Of a stretch of DNA of 64,000 nt, positions 12,200 through 24,299 are shown piece by piece. Within the stretch, counting starts at the first letter, position 1. Every line of letters starts with the position of its first letter. Source of the DNA: Hirsutella rhossiliensis (lineage: Eukaryota > Ascomycota > Sordariomycetes > Hypocreales > Ophiocordycipitaceae); assembly GCF_020360975.1 (NCBI RefSeq), contig NW_025408683.1, positions 1,054,001 to 1,118,000 of the forward strand. Direction: 5' to 3'. The notes beneath the pieces were generated by a model, which saw only the letters and a program-made list of their open reading frames with translations, searched no databases and was not told where the DNA came from. The position numbers and the translations under genes were made by a program.

Positions 12200-14600
12200 T
12201 ATCTTTACTTTATCTTAGTTAATTAGTCGCTAAGTTAAGTATTCTCCCTTAAGAGGTAGTATTAGTTCCTATCTATATAGTAAGTAGAAAGCTAATATTT
12301 TATAAGACTCTTTAACTACTATTTAGTTTATAAGGATTACTTAGTTAAGGTATTTAATCTACTTACCCTTTTTCTTTACTATTTTTATAAGTACTATTAT
12401 TAACCTTTAGCACTTTTATTTTATTACTATATTTACCTTTAAATTATATACTAAAGTTTAAATAACTTTAACGCTTATATCTTTTAGGATATACTTAAAG
12501 TCTTTCTTTATTTCGGGCCCTCTATCGATTATAGCGTATAGTATTATACTATACCTATAAATAATAAAGAGTATAAATTTAGTTATAGCTCCTATAGTAA
12601 TTTCTTTAACTAAGGTTACTTCTACTTATTTAGTAAGGTCGTCCTATACTTTTATAAGGTATAAATACCTATAATTAGATAGTATATACTAACTATTAAA
12701 GTAAATCTTACTTATAAGGTAGCTAGATATAGTCGTAGTTATAACTTTTTAAGGTCTCTTAGTTATAAAGTATTAGTATTCTTTATAAGAAGAGATTATA
12801 TTATAAATATCGTTTTAAAGGCTAGCCTACTAATACCTATTCTTTATAAACGTATATATAACTTATTATCCTTTATATCTTATTTACGTATAGTACTTTA
12901 CGATACTCTTTTTCTATTCTTTTAAGTTATTTATAACTAGTATAGGTCCCCTTTCTTCCTTCCTATAGAGTCGCTAAAGCTTTTAATCTTTAATATAGAA
13001 ATTTAGACTTTTTAAGTATAGCTTTTTATAGTCTTATTTAAAAAGGCCCTCTAGCTATTTTAATATTTAAAGGAAGTCTATAATTATCCTCGATTCCTTT
13101 AAGTAGTCCCTTTATAGCTTAGTCCTTTATACTACGTTTAAGTAAAAGTCTATAAAATCTTTAATATTGCCTTTTATTTCCTTATTTAATATATTAAAAG
13201 GTTCTTTAAGCTTTCTTAAGAGTCTATTAGCTATATTATTTTTCTTACCTTTAATATATTATATAGTAAAGTTATAAAGGAAAATATAGCTTATCTAGCG
13301 AGTTATTATAGCGTTAAAGACGTCTTTAAAAGCACTATTTAAATAATTTATAAAGACCTATATATTAGTTTCTAAGATAGAATATACGCTATATAAGTAT
13401 ATTCTTAGTCTTTTAAGTATATATAATATAGCCTTATACTCCCTCTTTATTATATTATATTTAGTTTTTACTAGTAACTATATTTTACTTTTAAACCTTA
13501 TAAGGCGCTTCTTTTTATCGATAATTTATATTTAGACTACTCCCTAGCTAAGTAAACTAATATTATATATTAGAATAATATCTCCTCTTCCTAGGCTAAT
13601 ATTAAGGGATACTAAAAAGACTAAATTAGTAATAGCTTCCTTAAAGGTAGCTATCGCTTTTACTTACTTATCCCCTTACTCTTAGTAAACTTCTTTCTTT
13701 AATAGGTCTATAAGGGGTTTTACTAAGATAACGAACTATCTAATTTAGATTTAATAGTATCTTATAATACTAAGGAAAGCTTTAATATATATTATATTAA
13801 GGTATTTTATTTATTTATTAATCTTAATAACTTTAGCTTTTATAGGGCACCTTTTATTTATTCTATAGATATAACTAATAACTTTAGTTACTTACTAATA
13901 GAATTTTAATTTAGCCCTTATAATTATATAACTAAAGAGTTCGATATTAACTAAGACTTTATTAAGGTTAATAAGGTATTTAAAGATAAATCTCCTTACC
14001 CTTAGCGCTACTTCTTTATTATTATATATTATATTAGGCGCCTTAATACTTATATTATTAAGGAGATTCCTATAGATATTTAATATAAGGTTTTATAGTA
14101 TTCTTTATATTATCTTTATAAATTAGCCGACTAAGTTTATAGCCCCTTAAAGGAGTATATATATATATATAAGAGGCTAATAAGTATTACGAATATTATT
14201 AAGTTCTAGCTTTTAATATTAAAAGGGATTTAATTATAGCTTAAAAAAAGGTCTAGGATGGAAAGGATCTTATATATCTAAAAGTAGTCGCTAAACGTAT
14301 CTATATTTAGCGGTAGGTTTATATTTCTTATTATAACGGTATTTATATATATAGCGGAATTAATTAAGCGTAGTCTTTTATCTTTCTTTACTATAAGGAA
14401 AAAGGGGTTCTTATAAGGCCTATACCCTTCTTAAATAACTTTTATTTCTAGTTTAATTTTAAGGATATTAATAACTTTCTACTTTATTACTTTTAGGATC
14501 GGAATTAAAGCTACTTACTACGCTTTATATTTTATTTTTAATAACTTATAGGGGAGCTATAGCTAGGTTAACTTTACCTCTTTCTATAAAGTTCTAGGAT
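12200..14600 (-). pseudogene. R1 pol: gypsy reverse transcriptase, RNase H and integrase, inactivated
   Basis: From 14,600 downwards the minus strand encodes PYKNPFFLIVKKDKRLRLIN, then NLPLNIDTFSDYF, then ILDLFLSYNQIPFNIK. At 14,054-14,059 lies the active-site pair, now LNN in place of LDD: both catalytic Asp codons became AAT by TG to TA change. RNase H follows (KTKYNIIKREYKAILYILK, then YIKGKKNNIANRLLRK, matching the family end HV.GK.N..AD.LSR). Integrase core segments follow (YRYLYLIKVQDDLTK, then IIDRGPEIKKDF, where the second catalytic Asp is the D of DRGPE). Stops replace Gln and Trp throughout. Confidence 0.8.
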
Positions 14601-15215
14601 AATACTACTTTCTTATTAAATAAAATACTATTAAAGACCTAGATTTCTACTTTTATAAGAAAGCCCTTAAAGTATTTGTAAATTACTTTAAGTCTCTTTT
14701 ATATTAGCTGCTTTCCTTTCTATATATTTAAGAGTTTTCCTATTAAGTGTTCTAAGTAAGGTCTAAGCTATATTTTATCTTTAATAGTATTCTATTTAGT
14801 CTTCTTTTAGTTAGGGTCCCTTTTTAGTATTAAACTATTTAATAAAGTATTATTAATAAGGTTAATCTTGTTTACTTTTTTTTAAAGAGAGTATTAACTC
14901 TTAGATTATATAATTTAATAGGTTATTTCCTCCTTATCTTAACTTTAACTTTTTAGATCTTTTTAAACTTCTTTCTAGCTCTAATAATATTTTTCTTAAA
15001 TTCTCCTATAGCCTTTATAACTATAACTTTAATAATCTCTTTTACTATTTTAAATCTAATAGCTAGAATCGCTTTATCTCCTTTATTTATAATTAATTAC
15101 TATTATACTAATACTATTAAAGGCTCGTTTACGCTAGCGTAAGCTAAGCTAAGGACTTAGTTAGCGCCCCCTCTATAACTAAGGATCTTACTTCCTAGTA
15201 AGAGAACCTTAGCTA

Positions 15216-18200
15216 TTAAGGTATTTAAAAAGGAGTTTCTCTATAATTATTAAGTAGCTCCTAGGTTATCTTCTTTAACTTTTATTACTAAAGCCTAAAA
15301 ACTTTTTCTTAGGAGTTAAGTAGCTATTTCTTATATAGTTTCTTTAAGCTTTAGTTTTTTATATATATCTTTATTAACTATTAAGGTTATAGTTTAAAAG
15401 GATTTTACTATATCGACCTTATTTAAAAGCTCCTATTTAATAGCTCTTACTACTAGTATAACTACCTAAATAATATTAATCTATTATATAATTTATATAT
15501 TACCGTTCCTTAAGGAATAATTAAATAATACGCGCGCGGCTTTAATAAATAGTATGCTTAGGATAAAAGGGACTAAGACTTTATCTAGTATAATATAAAG
15601 ATAGATTAATATCTAAGCTATACTTAGATAGAGATTAGTCTCTACCTCCTTAACTATATCTATAAGGGACCTAGTATATACTATTATTAATACTCTTATT
15701 AGTAGGATTTTAAGCCTATATATATTTATATATCTTTTAGTAATAAGGTCTCCTTAAGATTTAGTATTAATTAAGGCGCTTAGAGCTTTAGCCTTTTAGT
15801 TACTAAGCTATACTTAAATATAGGGTAGGTCTTATATTTACTTAAGCGAGTAGAAGGGTATAAGGACCGTATTTATATATATTATAAGAATTACTATAAG
15901 GTCCTTTAAAGTTATCTCTTAGCATTTTATTAAGAGTACTACGTTTTATATAATAAATTCGTCTTTCCTTAGTCTTATTACCTTTAAAGTTTATTAATTA
16001 AATAGTCCTTAAGCTAGTTACGTTATACTAATTATATTAGTTATAAACCTAACTTCCTTTAGTACTTATTAAACTTTAAGGTACTTATAATCTAATTCTT
16101 TATAAGTAAAGTAAGTAAGCTTAATTGGTTTAACTTAGTATTCTTTATCTTATACTTTAACTTATACTAAAGCTACTATAAATTTTCTTTATAGATATTT
16201 AAGGAGGAGTAAATTACTTTCTATATTATCTTTACCTACTTTTATAACTATTATTATAGCTTTATAAAGTCTTATATTACTTTCTACTTTCTCTAAGGTT
16301 TAGAATTTTATATTTTCTATACCTTAGGCTATATCTATATATCTTATACTAAGTCTCTTACTTAGTTAGGGAATAAAGTTAATTAAGTAATTTAAAGGGA
16401 TTACGATTCTTTTATATATAATTTCTCTAATAATTTTATCTATAAGTCTATTAAACTTCTTATCTAGATCTATTTTATATCTATAATATATAGGGATAAT
16501 CTTTAAGCTAGTTTTTACTATTCTTATTATCTTAATTTCCTTTATATCCTCTTTAACTTTTTATCTTTTCCCCTTATAAGTATTAATCCCTATTATAGTT
16601 ATATAAATTATCTAATTATATATATCGCTTTATTATATATTATTTATAATTATAATAACTAATATCCTTTTTACTTCTTTTTTTATATCGCTTACTTTTA
16701 GATTCCTAAGCTTCTACTTATATAAGCTTCTATATTTCTAAAACTAGTTTAAGAAACTAAATTTACTTTTACTAGTAGCTTAATTTAAGTAAGAGAGTAT
16801 AACTATAGCTTTAACTTATTTTATAAGTAGTAATATAAAGGAGTTTAGCTATATATCTACTTAGTATATAATAAGCCTTTAAATATATATACTTATTTAA
16901 GAGAACCTATTAGTAAGTACTAAGGGAATTACGCTATTATTATCTTTTCTTTTAAAGTAAAGAGTCTTATTTACTACTTTATATATTATAAATCTAATCT
17001 TATAGTCCTAAGAGTATACCTTATACTTATTAAGGTAGTATCCTTCTTTACTATAATAAAAGTATCTCTTAAGCTAGTTAAAAGTTCTAACCTAAAACTA
17101 TATATATTAATTAGATAAGTAGTAAAATCTAATAGTATTTATACTACCTCCTTATCTATAACTTAAAGAGTAGCCTTTACTATTATCGCGTCTTTATTCC
17201 TTATTAAGCTAGTTAAATATCTACTCTTACTAGTAAGTAAGGTTAATCTTTATATCTATAAAGGCTTTTATTAAGTTTAAGATCTCCTTTATAGGCTATC
17301 TAGGTTTCTTATTTATTTTCTTTAACTTTTTAGGAAGTTTTTCCTTACCTTTAGTAAATTTAGCTTCCTTTATTACTTTATTAATTTCCTTAAAAAGCTA
17401 GTCTTTTTTTAGGCTCTTAAGCTTTTAATTATAGACTTTAAATACTATATCGTATTACTTAACGTTTTAGTAAGGTACTAAGTAGTTATTATATATATAA
17501 ATAAGGCTTTTATATAAGAGTTTTAATATAACTTTAAATATCTTCTTATTCCTTTTTATAACGTTAATAATAAGTTCCTTTAGTATTATATAGTAGATAA
17601 AGTATAACTAAACTATAGATTCTTCCTAGCTATTAAGTTATACCTTATATTATAAGTATAAGTAGAGACTAAGGTATCTTATAACTTCTATAATAATCTT
17701 AGGCCTTTTAGTATTATAATAGTTTAAGCGGTTATTAGTAGTTTTTAGTTATTAAATATTATATATATAGTAGTATTAAAGGAGTCTCTTTTTTACTTCT
17801 TTTTAAGTAAGTCTATCTATAAGGATTTTAATAGTAAGGGCTTATATAAAGAAGATATAGACTTTAAGCTAGTTTATTTTATCCTTATTATAGATATAGT
17901 TAATATATATCTTTTATTCGAACTTTTTAAGGAAATTAATTATATTTTTACTATTAAATTTACTAATAAGTAAGAGTTATAGTTAGTAGAGTCTTCCTAT
18001 AAAGTTATCTTAGCTTTTAGTAAGTATATCTTTAAATCTATTAGTAATCTTATTAATATCTACCTTAATTTATTTTATATTACTAGTAATAGGATTAAAT
18101 AATCCCTTTTAATAGCTAGGGTTTCTAGATATAATATACCTATAGATTATAAGGTTATAAAACTTAAAGTTAGAGCTTTTAGAGTTAAAAGATATCTTAT

Positions 18201-19537
18201 TATAACTATCTTATTACTTACTTTCTTATTTATTAAAGGGAGGTAAGCGTTCTCTATAAGCTATTATATAGAGGAGAGCTAAGGTTAAGGTTATTAAGGT
18301 ATCCCTTATTAGTACCTATATTAGTATTATTAGTACGTATATAAGTAAGAGGTTATAGTAAGGTTTTAAAACGGTTTAGATTACGCTATTATTATTATTT
18401 ATATCTTTTAAAGTATTATATAAGGATTTTTATTTCTTAACTAAGTTACTTATATTAAGGGTTATAGGGCTAATAATAAGAGCTTAAGGTTTTTTAGTAT
18501 TAGCTTATTACTTTTCCTTTACTATTAGTAAAGGTATTATTAAACTATTTATTTCCTAGTAAGCTTATTGCCTTATTAGGTCCCTAACTCTAGCTATTAA
18601 GGTAGTTACTACTTTAATTATTAAATTACTAGATTTTTTTTTAAATAGTACTATCGTCCTCTAGGTATTCTTAGCTTTATAAAGCTACTTCTTACTATAT
18701 AAATAAAATAGAATAATAAGTTTACGCCCTAGAAACTAGTTCTAATAGTAACTATGGTATATACCTAAAGATATACCTATACTAACGGTAATAGTAGTAG
18801 CTAGATACTAAAGAATAAGGGGGTTTAAAGAGAATAAAGGAAAAGAGAAAGTACTAAGTAAGGTAAGGTAAAGGTAAAGAAAGCTAAAAAAAGATATATT
18901 AGTAAAAGAGGATATAAAAAAAGATAATAATATAAGATGCTATTTACTAGCTAAGAGGGAAAAGAAACTTCTTTTATAGACCGAATTTTCCCTTCTTCTT
19001 TATTAAATAAATAAGGGCTAAGGGATTATTTAATTAAAAAGAGGGCTAGCTAGAGACTTTACTAAGGATCCTATTAAGGACCCTACTAAGGACCCTACTA
19101 AAGACTCTACTACGTAGGCTATATATTCTTTAGGGTATAGATACCCCTATTAACTTAAATAGACTTATAACTATATAAGCTTTAAGGATAATATAGTTTA
19201 GCTTATTTTACTTAGAAAGTATAATTCTTATAGCTTTTTTCTATACTTTAAGGTAGTATCCTTAGTTAAATAGGGCTTTATAAGCCTTATTAAAGACTAT
19301 AAGGATAGCTATATAAGTATATTAAATAAGGAGGAAGCTAAGGGAGTTTAAGCTAAGGGCTTTCTTATTAAAAGAGCTAAAAATAGCCCTATTAATCTTA
19401 GGGTCCTTAAGCTTTAAATAGTCTTACTTTACTATACTCTTACTACTTATATAGCTTATAGGCTCTTCTTTTTCTAGGCTTTAAAAAGGGCTAGGAAAGG
19501 GGCTAGGGCTAAGGTCTAAGGTTAGAAAAAGGGTTAT
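15216..19537. other. R1 upstream part without counterpart in R2
   Basis: R2 breaks off at 46,873, corresponding to about 15,215 here. The remainder holds the gag/protease region of R1 on the minus strand (zinc knuckle at 17,023-17,064) and, towards 18.8-19.5 kb, CA/TG-depleted DNA in which I find no gene. A 5' LTR would be expected in 18.7-19.5 kb but could not be paired with a partner. Confidence 0.45.
16900..17700 (-). pseudogene. R1 gag relic with all-tyrosine zinc knuckle
   Basis: Minus-strand translation around 17,700-17,400 gives a helical, charged gag-like stretch (IINVIKRNKKIFKVILKLL, then YNNYLVPYQNVKQYD). At 17,064-17,023 it reads YFYYSKEGYYLNKY. The spacing is exactly that of a CCHC knuckle (C-x2-C-x4-H-x4-C), but positions 1, 4, 9 and 14 are all Tyr. 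TGC/TGT to TAC/TAT and CAC/CAT to TAC/TAT are the outcomes expected from RIP. Gag packages element RNA, and this copy could not bind zinc. The upstream part of gag (to about 18.6 kb) was not resolved. Confidence 0.65.
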
Positions 19538-20226
19538 TATAAGAATATACCCCTATATTCCTATTTTACTATTATAAAGAAACAATAAGTATAGGGAGGC
19601 TCTATAAAATAAGCTAGTAAAAAGAGGCTTTATAATATAGTCTATAGGAATAACCCTTAAAGATAAAGACCTCTACTAAATATCTATACCTTCCTTTAGG
19701 AAAAGCGGGCTATAATAAGCCTATCCTAATAAAATAAAATATATATAAAATACATAAGTTAATTACGAGCAGAACGGATACTATATTGCCTATTTAAGCC
19801 TAGCTGTTCTAAAGATATCCGCGATACGAGAATAGGTAGGGCATAGAATATTCTAGTTATATCTACTACTTATACTAGAACTTATAGTCTTACATTAACT
19901 ATTACGTTATAATTAAACTACCTACTAAGTTAGGAAGATATACTATAGATAGAGCTTTTTAAGTACTATAGAATATACTATAAAGCTAACTAATTAGTCT
20001 ACTAGTAAGCGAGCAATAGTCTATAAAAGACAAAGATTTCCCTAAGAGTAGTAGATAGAATAAGTAAGTTTATAAGTATCCTTTATAACGCTATTCTTTT
20101 AATATATTATTTAGCCCCTTATATACGCGTTATAAATTCCGGACGAAATCCTACCCTATACTCCTTCGACCGATCTTTCCGCTTATATTATCGATAACCC
20201 GATTCTATACTTATTTCGTATACCTT
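19538..20226. repeat. Left arm of a 0.69-kb inverted repeat
   Basis: Reverse complement of 31,255-31,945, with RIP-type differences. The outer edge starts TATAAGAATATACC at 19,538, and the inner edge is near the TATACCTT at 20,219-20,226. Matching landmarks include ACGAGCAGAACGGATA and CTTCGACCGATC. The arms bound a 12.4-kb composite containing copia copies Y and X. They could be long terminal inverted repeats of a DNA transposon or two inverted copies of another repeat. No transposase motif or clear target duplication was found. Confidence 0.7.
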
Positions 20227-20931
20227 TTAATAGTTATTAAGAAAGCCTTATATTTTTCTATAAAGGTATTAGCTTTTACCTTTATCTCTTTTTTTATATA
20301 AGAGATACTATAAAGGGTAAGGTTAGCTTTAAACGTAATATAAAAAAAAGCTATAAAGATATCCTTTCTTATTACTTCTATTAAAAAGCTCTCTTAGTAT
20401 TACTTCTTAGTAGCCTTAATAGTATACTTAAAGTTATTTTAAGCTTTTATAAAGCTCTTTTAGGTCTCTTTATCTTAGGCTAGCTTATAGGCCTATTAAG
20501 CTAAGCTTAAAGCTTTTTAAAGGATAGTTAGCTTATTAGTCTACTAAAGCCTTAATCTTTTATAGGCCTCTTTTTTAGAATTACTATATTTAAGGCTTTT
20601 ATAAAGGTTCTTATAAAAAGAGAGGCTATTCCTTTTAAGTTATCTTTTTTATCGCCTTTTTTATAGCTATAAAAAGGTCTTATTCCTTTTTTACTAAGTA
20701 TTTTAAAAAGGCTTTTTAATTTACTTTCTTATAGTTATAAGTAGTAGGCTTAGCTAGTAAGGGCTTATTAAAGTCCCTTAAGCTAGCTTTAAAGGTTATA
20801 AGCTTATAGTCTAAGCTTATAGCTTTTAAAAAGTAAAAGTTAAGCTAGGTTAGCTACTTAAAAGAGCTATAGAAAGTAAGGTCTATAACTAAGGCCCTTT
20901 TTAAGCCTTTCCTTTAATAAGTGCTTTTTAT
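20227..20931. other. Composite interior between inverted repeat and copia LTR, no gene recognised
   Basis: RIP-altered DNA between the left inverted repeat and the 5' LTR of copia copy Y. Minus-strand reading gives lysine-rich stretches broken by stops (for example ITFKASLRDFNKP and YNYKKVN), which might be a degraded transposase or other element protein. No diagnostic motif is visible. Confidence 0.35.
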
Positions 20932-21408
20932 TATCGCGAAGTATAGCTTAATTTCGTAGTTTTTAAAAATATCCCTTAGTATAAGGGACCTAGGAAGCTA
21001 AAAAATAGGTTTTAAGGAAGGAGCTAAAAGGAGGTATAGAGAGGAGGGTAGGGGTAAGAGGGGAAGTAGAAGTAGCGATAGCTTCTTATAAAGGTAGCGA
21101 AAGATAAGACGGATATACTAGTAACGGCTAGAAAAGAGGGGAAAACCTAGTAAAAAGCTAGGTAGTTAAAAGGATATTAGTAGCTTCTTTAAGTAGGATC
21201 TTCTTTATTAATTAAGATGCTAGATAGGTATAAAGAGGGGCGATAGATAGAGGAAAAAAGGAGAATTAAGGCAATATAATAACTACTCCCCTACCTTTAT
21301 TACTACTCCTATAAGAATTAAATCTCTATGCCCTACCTATCCGACCCCTTACTTTTAATTTTACCTTTATATATTTTTTATATACTTCTTATATCTCGCT
21401 TCGCGAGT
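20932..21408 (+). repeat. 5' LTR of copia copy Y
   Basis: About 477 bp, inverted relative to 23,506-23,984 and 29,263-29,740. It begins TATCGCGAAG and ends near CTTCGCGAG. The exact 3' edge is uncertain by a few bases. The internal sequence then starts with TATAAGCCTAAGAGG, which also follows the X LTR. Confidence 0.8.
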
Positions 21409-22599
21409 ATTATAAGCCTAAGAGGAATAGAATTCCTATACCTTCCGGCTACTATAAAAGGCACCTTTCTTATATCCTTTATAGCTTCCTTTTACCCTTA
21501 TTACTAAAAAAGCCGATTTTTAACTAACTTTTCTACCCCCTCTCTTTTTATAATAATATCGAAAAACGACTCCTTTACTATCCCTATAGTCTATAAAACG
21601 ATTCTTATAGAACCCTAAGATTAGGATAAGTAGGTAAAGGAGCTACGGGCTCGTATAGATAGAACTATCTATAATTTAGTCTTCTTTAATAAGTAGGACC
21701 CTCTCGAGCCCCTTTTTTATCTTAGGGCAATAGACTTTATAAAGGGAGCTACCCTCTTCTCTAAGCTAACCTCTATATAGTAAAGAGCTTTTTCTACTAC
21801 CTTAGGTAACTACGAGAGTTACTATAAGGAGTACCTTTACGAGACGAAGCTACTAACTACTATATATATAGCGATAACGGAATCCGTTAATACTATAAAG
21901 CTAATCTCTCTTTAAGAAGAAAAGACTCCTAGGTAGTAGCTTTTAAAGCTTAAGACCTTAATAGCTCCCTTAAGGGGCTATATAACTAACCGTATTAGGA
22001 AGACCTATATAGTATACTTAGGAGCTTTTTTTACTAGGAACCTACTAGCTTCTTCGTAGCTAGCTAAGTAGGAAGAAATCCTTAAGGAAGCTAATTAATA
22101 CTTCCTAATAAAAGCTCTTTCCGCCTAGTAGCTATAGGATATATCTCTATTAATAAAGCCTATTAGTAACGGTTACTAGACTATCTTTCGAGAAGCTAGC
22201 TAGGAACTAAACGAAGAGGCTACTAAAGTATAATAGTAAGTAGTCTTATTCCTTCGTAGCTAGCACTCGACCTAGACGGCTCGACCTACTGCCCCTATAG
22301 CTACTATAGCCCTAGTTGCTACGGCCCCCGCTGCTACTACTACGGCTGTTGCTCCTTTAGCTCTACCTCCCTCGAGAGCCTTAATACTATCTTTAACGGC
22401 TGCCCCGGTCCCGGCCCTAGCTTCGTATCTTACTCCGGGCCCGGCCCCGGTCCCGTTAGTCTATCCGGCATAACTAGTCCCTTAATAAACCGTTTAGCCC
22501 GTTAGTCGGAAAATTAGGGAACTAGTCTAAATCGAACCTCGTTAAAATTAGTAATAAGGGGTAAAAAGGGGGGGTTTTTAAGTAGACCTTTTAGATCGG

Positions 22600-23500
22600 G
22601 ATAAGGATTCCTTAAAGAAATAAAAGACTAATCGAAACGGCTGCCTAGCCTATAAATTACTAGGCTATTAGTTATTATAATACTAGTAAGTCTTTAAGGA
22701 AAACCAACCTAAAGGATTTAACCCTTTAAAGCTATAAGAAACGATATAATAGTCTCTTAAGGAGGGCCCCTTATTATAGAAGAAGATAGACGAGATTCGC
22801 GTTACTAAGAAATAGTAACTAACGCCGCTGCCCTTATTTAAGCTATAAATTCGAGGAAAAATCGTTAGTATAGTAAATCCGGTATTTATCTTCCCTATAG
22901 ATTAATAAGACTACCTATTAAGACCTTCTGATTATCCCCTATAAAAATCAGCTATCCTTAACTCTAGTACTTCCCTCGATATCTATAATATACTCTTACG
23001 ATTCCGGTCCGTTAAGAAGGCATAGAGGGAATACCTTATTACTAGGGAATTAACCTTACGGATAGAGAGATATAGAAGGGTAAATTCTACGATAAAATTA
23101 CCTAACGGGTCTATATAAATTCTTTAATAAAAAAGGGTAGCCTTTTGCCCTTGATTTTTAACGAGCTTAATTTCCTTTTACTTTCTATAAAAGGAAGGAA
23201 TCTTCTAAGATATAACGTCTAAGCCTATAACGCTAGTCTAGAAGAGTTAGACTATTAGGCTTATCGAGGAGAAATTCGGTTAATTTATTCTCGAATTCTA
23301 ACTTATCCTTAGGAAGGAACCTCTTAAGAAGTTAGCTTTCCCTACTAGGAGGGTAGGTTCTAAGGACCCTCTTTTAGTAGCCTAAGGAGACGGTCTTCTT
23401 TAGCACGTATAACTTAGTTACCTAGGCCCCCTAGCTTTATATAAGCTAGGCTAATAATAAGGCGTACGAATAAGGGGCCTAAAGACCGTCGAATGCGAAT
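22600..23500 (+). pseudogene. Copia gag knuckle and protease/integrase start of copy Y
   Basis: Plus-strand translation carries the gag zinc-knuckle site at 22,642-22,683 (ligands Cys, Tyr, Tyr, Tyr). It continues toward the integrase N-terminus ending at AATACTAC, where copy X is inserted. Continuity with 29,746 onwards is clear, because X itself carries the uninterrupted sequence GAATATAAATACTACGGC (read on its coding strand, near 27,170). Not functional. Confidence 0.65.
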
Positions 23501-23505
23501 ACTAC

Positions 23506-23984
23506 TCTCGCGAAGAGAGATATAAGAAGTATATAAAAAATACACGAAGGTAAAATTAGAAGTAAGGGGTCGGATAGGCAGGGCAGAGAGATTTAATTCT
23601 TACGGGAGCAGTAATTGCGGTAGGGGAGTAATTATTTTATTACCTTAATTATCCTTCTTTCCTCTATCTAACGCCCCTCTTTATACCTATCTAGCATCTT
23701 AATTAATAAAGAAGATCCTACTTAAAGAAGCTACTAATATCCTTTCGACTACCGAGCTTTTTACCGGTTTTTTCCCCTCCTTTCTAGCCGTTGCCGGCAT
23801 ATCCGTCTTATCTCTCGCTACCTCTATAGGAAGCTATCGCTACTTCTGCTTCCCCTCTTACCCCTACCTTCCTCTCTATACCTCCTTTTAGCTCCTTCCT
23901 TAAAACCTGTTTTTTTAGCTTCCTAGGTCCCTTATACTAAGGGATATCTCTAAGAACTATAAAATTAAGCTACGCTTCGCGATA
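23506..23984 (-). repeat. 3' LTR of copia element X
   Basis: 479 bp, preceded in plus coordinates by target duplicate ACTAC (23,501-23,505). It starts TCTCGCGAAGAGAGA and ends CTTCGCGATA. It is almost identical to 29,263-29,740. Confidence 0.88.
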
Positions 23985-24299
23985 TACCCCCTTAGCTATA
24001 GCCTGCCCTTATAGAAAGGGTAAAGCTAAATACCTAGGCCGGTAAGCGTATAAAAGAGGTCTTAGTCTATACTTATCCCTTACTCGAGAAATCCAGGTTT
24101 TAGCCCTGGGCTCTTTTAGACCTACTTTAGGAAAAGGGGCCTTAAGGAGGAAATTAAGTCCTATAAGAAAGGGGGGCTTCTCTAAGGATAAGTCCTTAAA
24201 AAGGGGGCCTTTAAGAAGAATAAGTCCTAATTAAGCTAGGGGCCCTCCTCTAGGATAAGTCCTAATTCCTCTCTTTAGCTATAGACGTCTCCTTCCTCC

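Larger units (their letters stand above)
6856..19537 (-). mobile_element. Large RIP-degraded gypsy-type element R1 (minus orientation)
   Basis: Sequence from 6,856 to about 15,215 recurs collinearly at 31,946-34,091 plus 42,547-46,873 (copy R2), apart from later insertions in each. Minus-strand translation gives, in order, a gag zinc knuckle (17,064-17,023), reverse transcriptase (about 14.5-13.7 kb), RNase H (13.7-13.2 kb) and integrase (12.9-12.2 kb): the Ty3/gypsy order. The protein family is the fungal polyprotein with an LPLNID...FSD and LL.GA.N.V reverse transcriptase. Limits are uncertain: no LTR pair was found, the left limit is where the R2 copy starts and the right limit is where the inverted repeat begins. 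A younger 1.87-kb LTR element sits inside at 10,093-11,965. Confidence 0.75.
20932..23505 (+). mobile_element. Ty1/copia copy Y, 5' part (LTR and gag), split by copy X
   Basis: Starts with an LTR (20,932-about 21,408) beginning TATCGCGAAG, followed by a plus-strand gag region. The whole block is the reverse complement of 27,180-29,740 in copy X, so both are the same family in opposite orientations. Y is interrupted after GAATACTAC at 23,505 by copy X and resumes at 29,746. It is more RIP-mutated than X: its gag knuckle (22,642-22,683) reads CLAYKLLGY then stop, keeping only the first Cys of four ligands. The 3' half is missing beyond about 31,254. Confidence 0.8.
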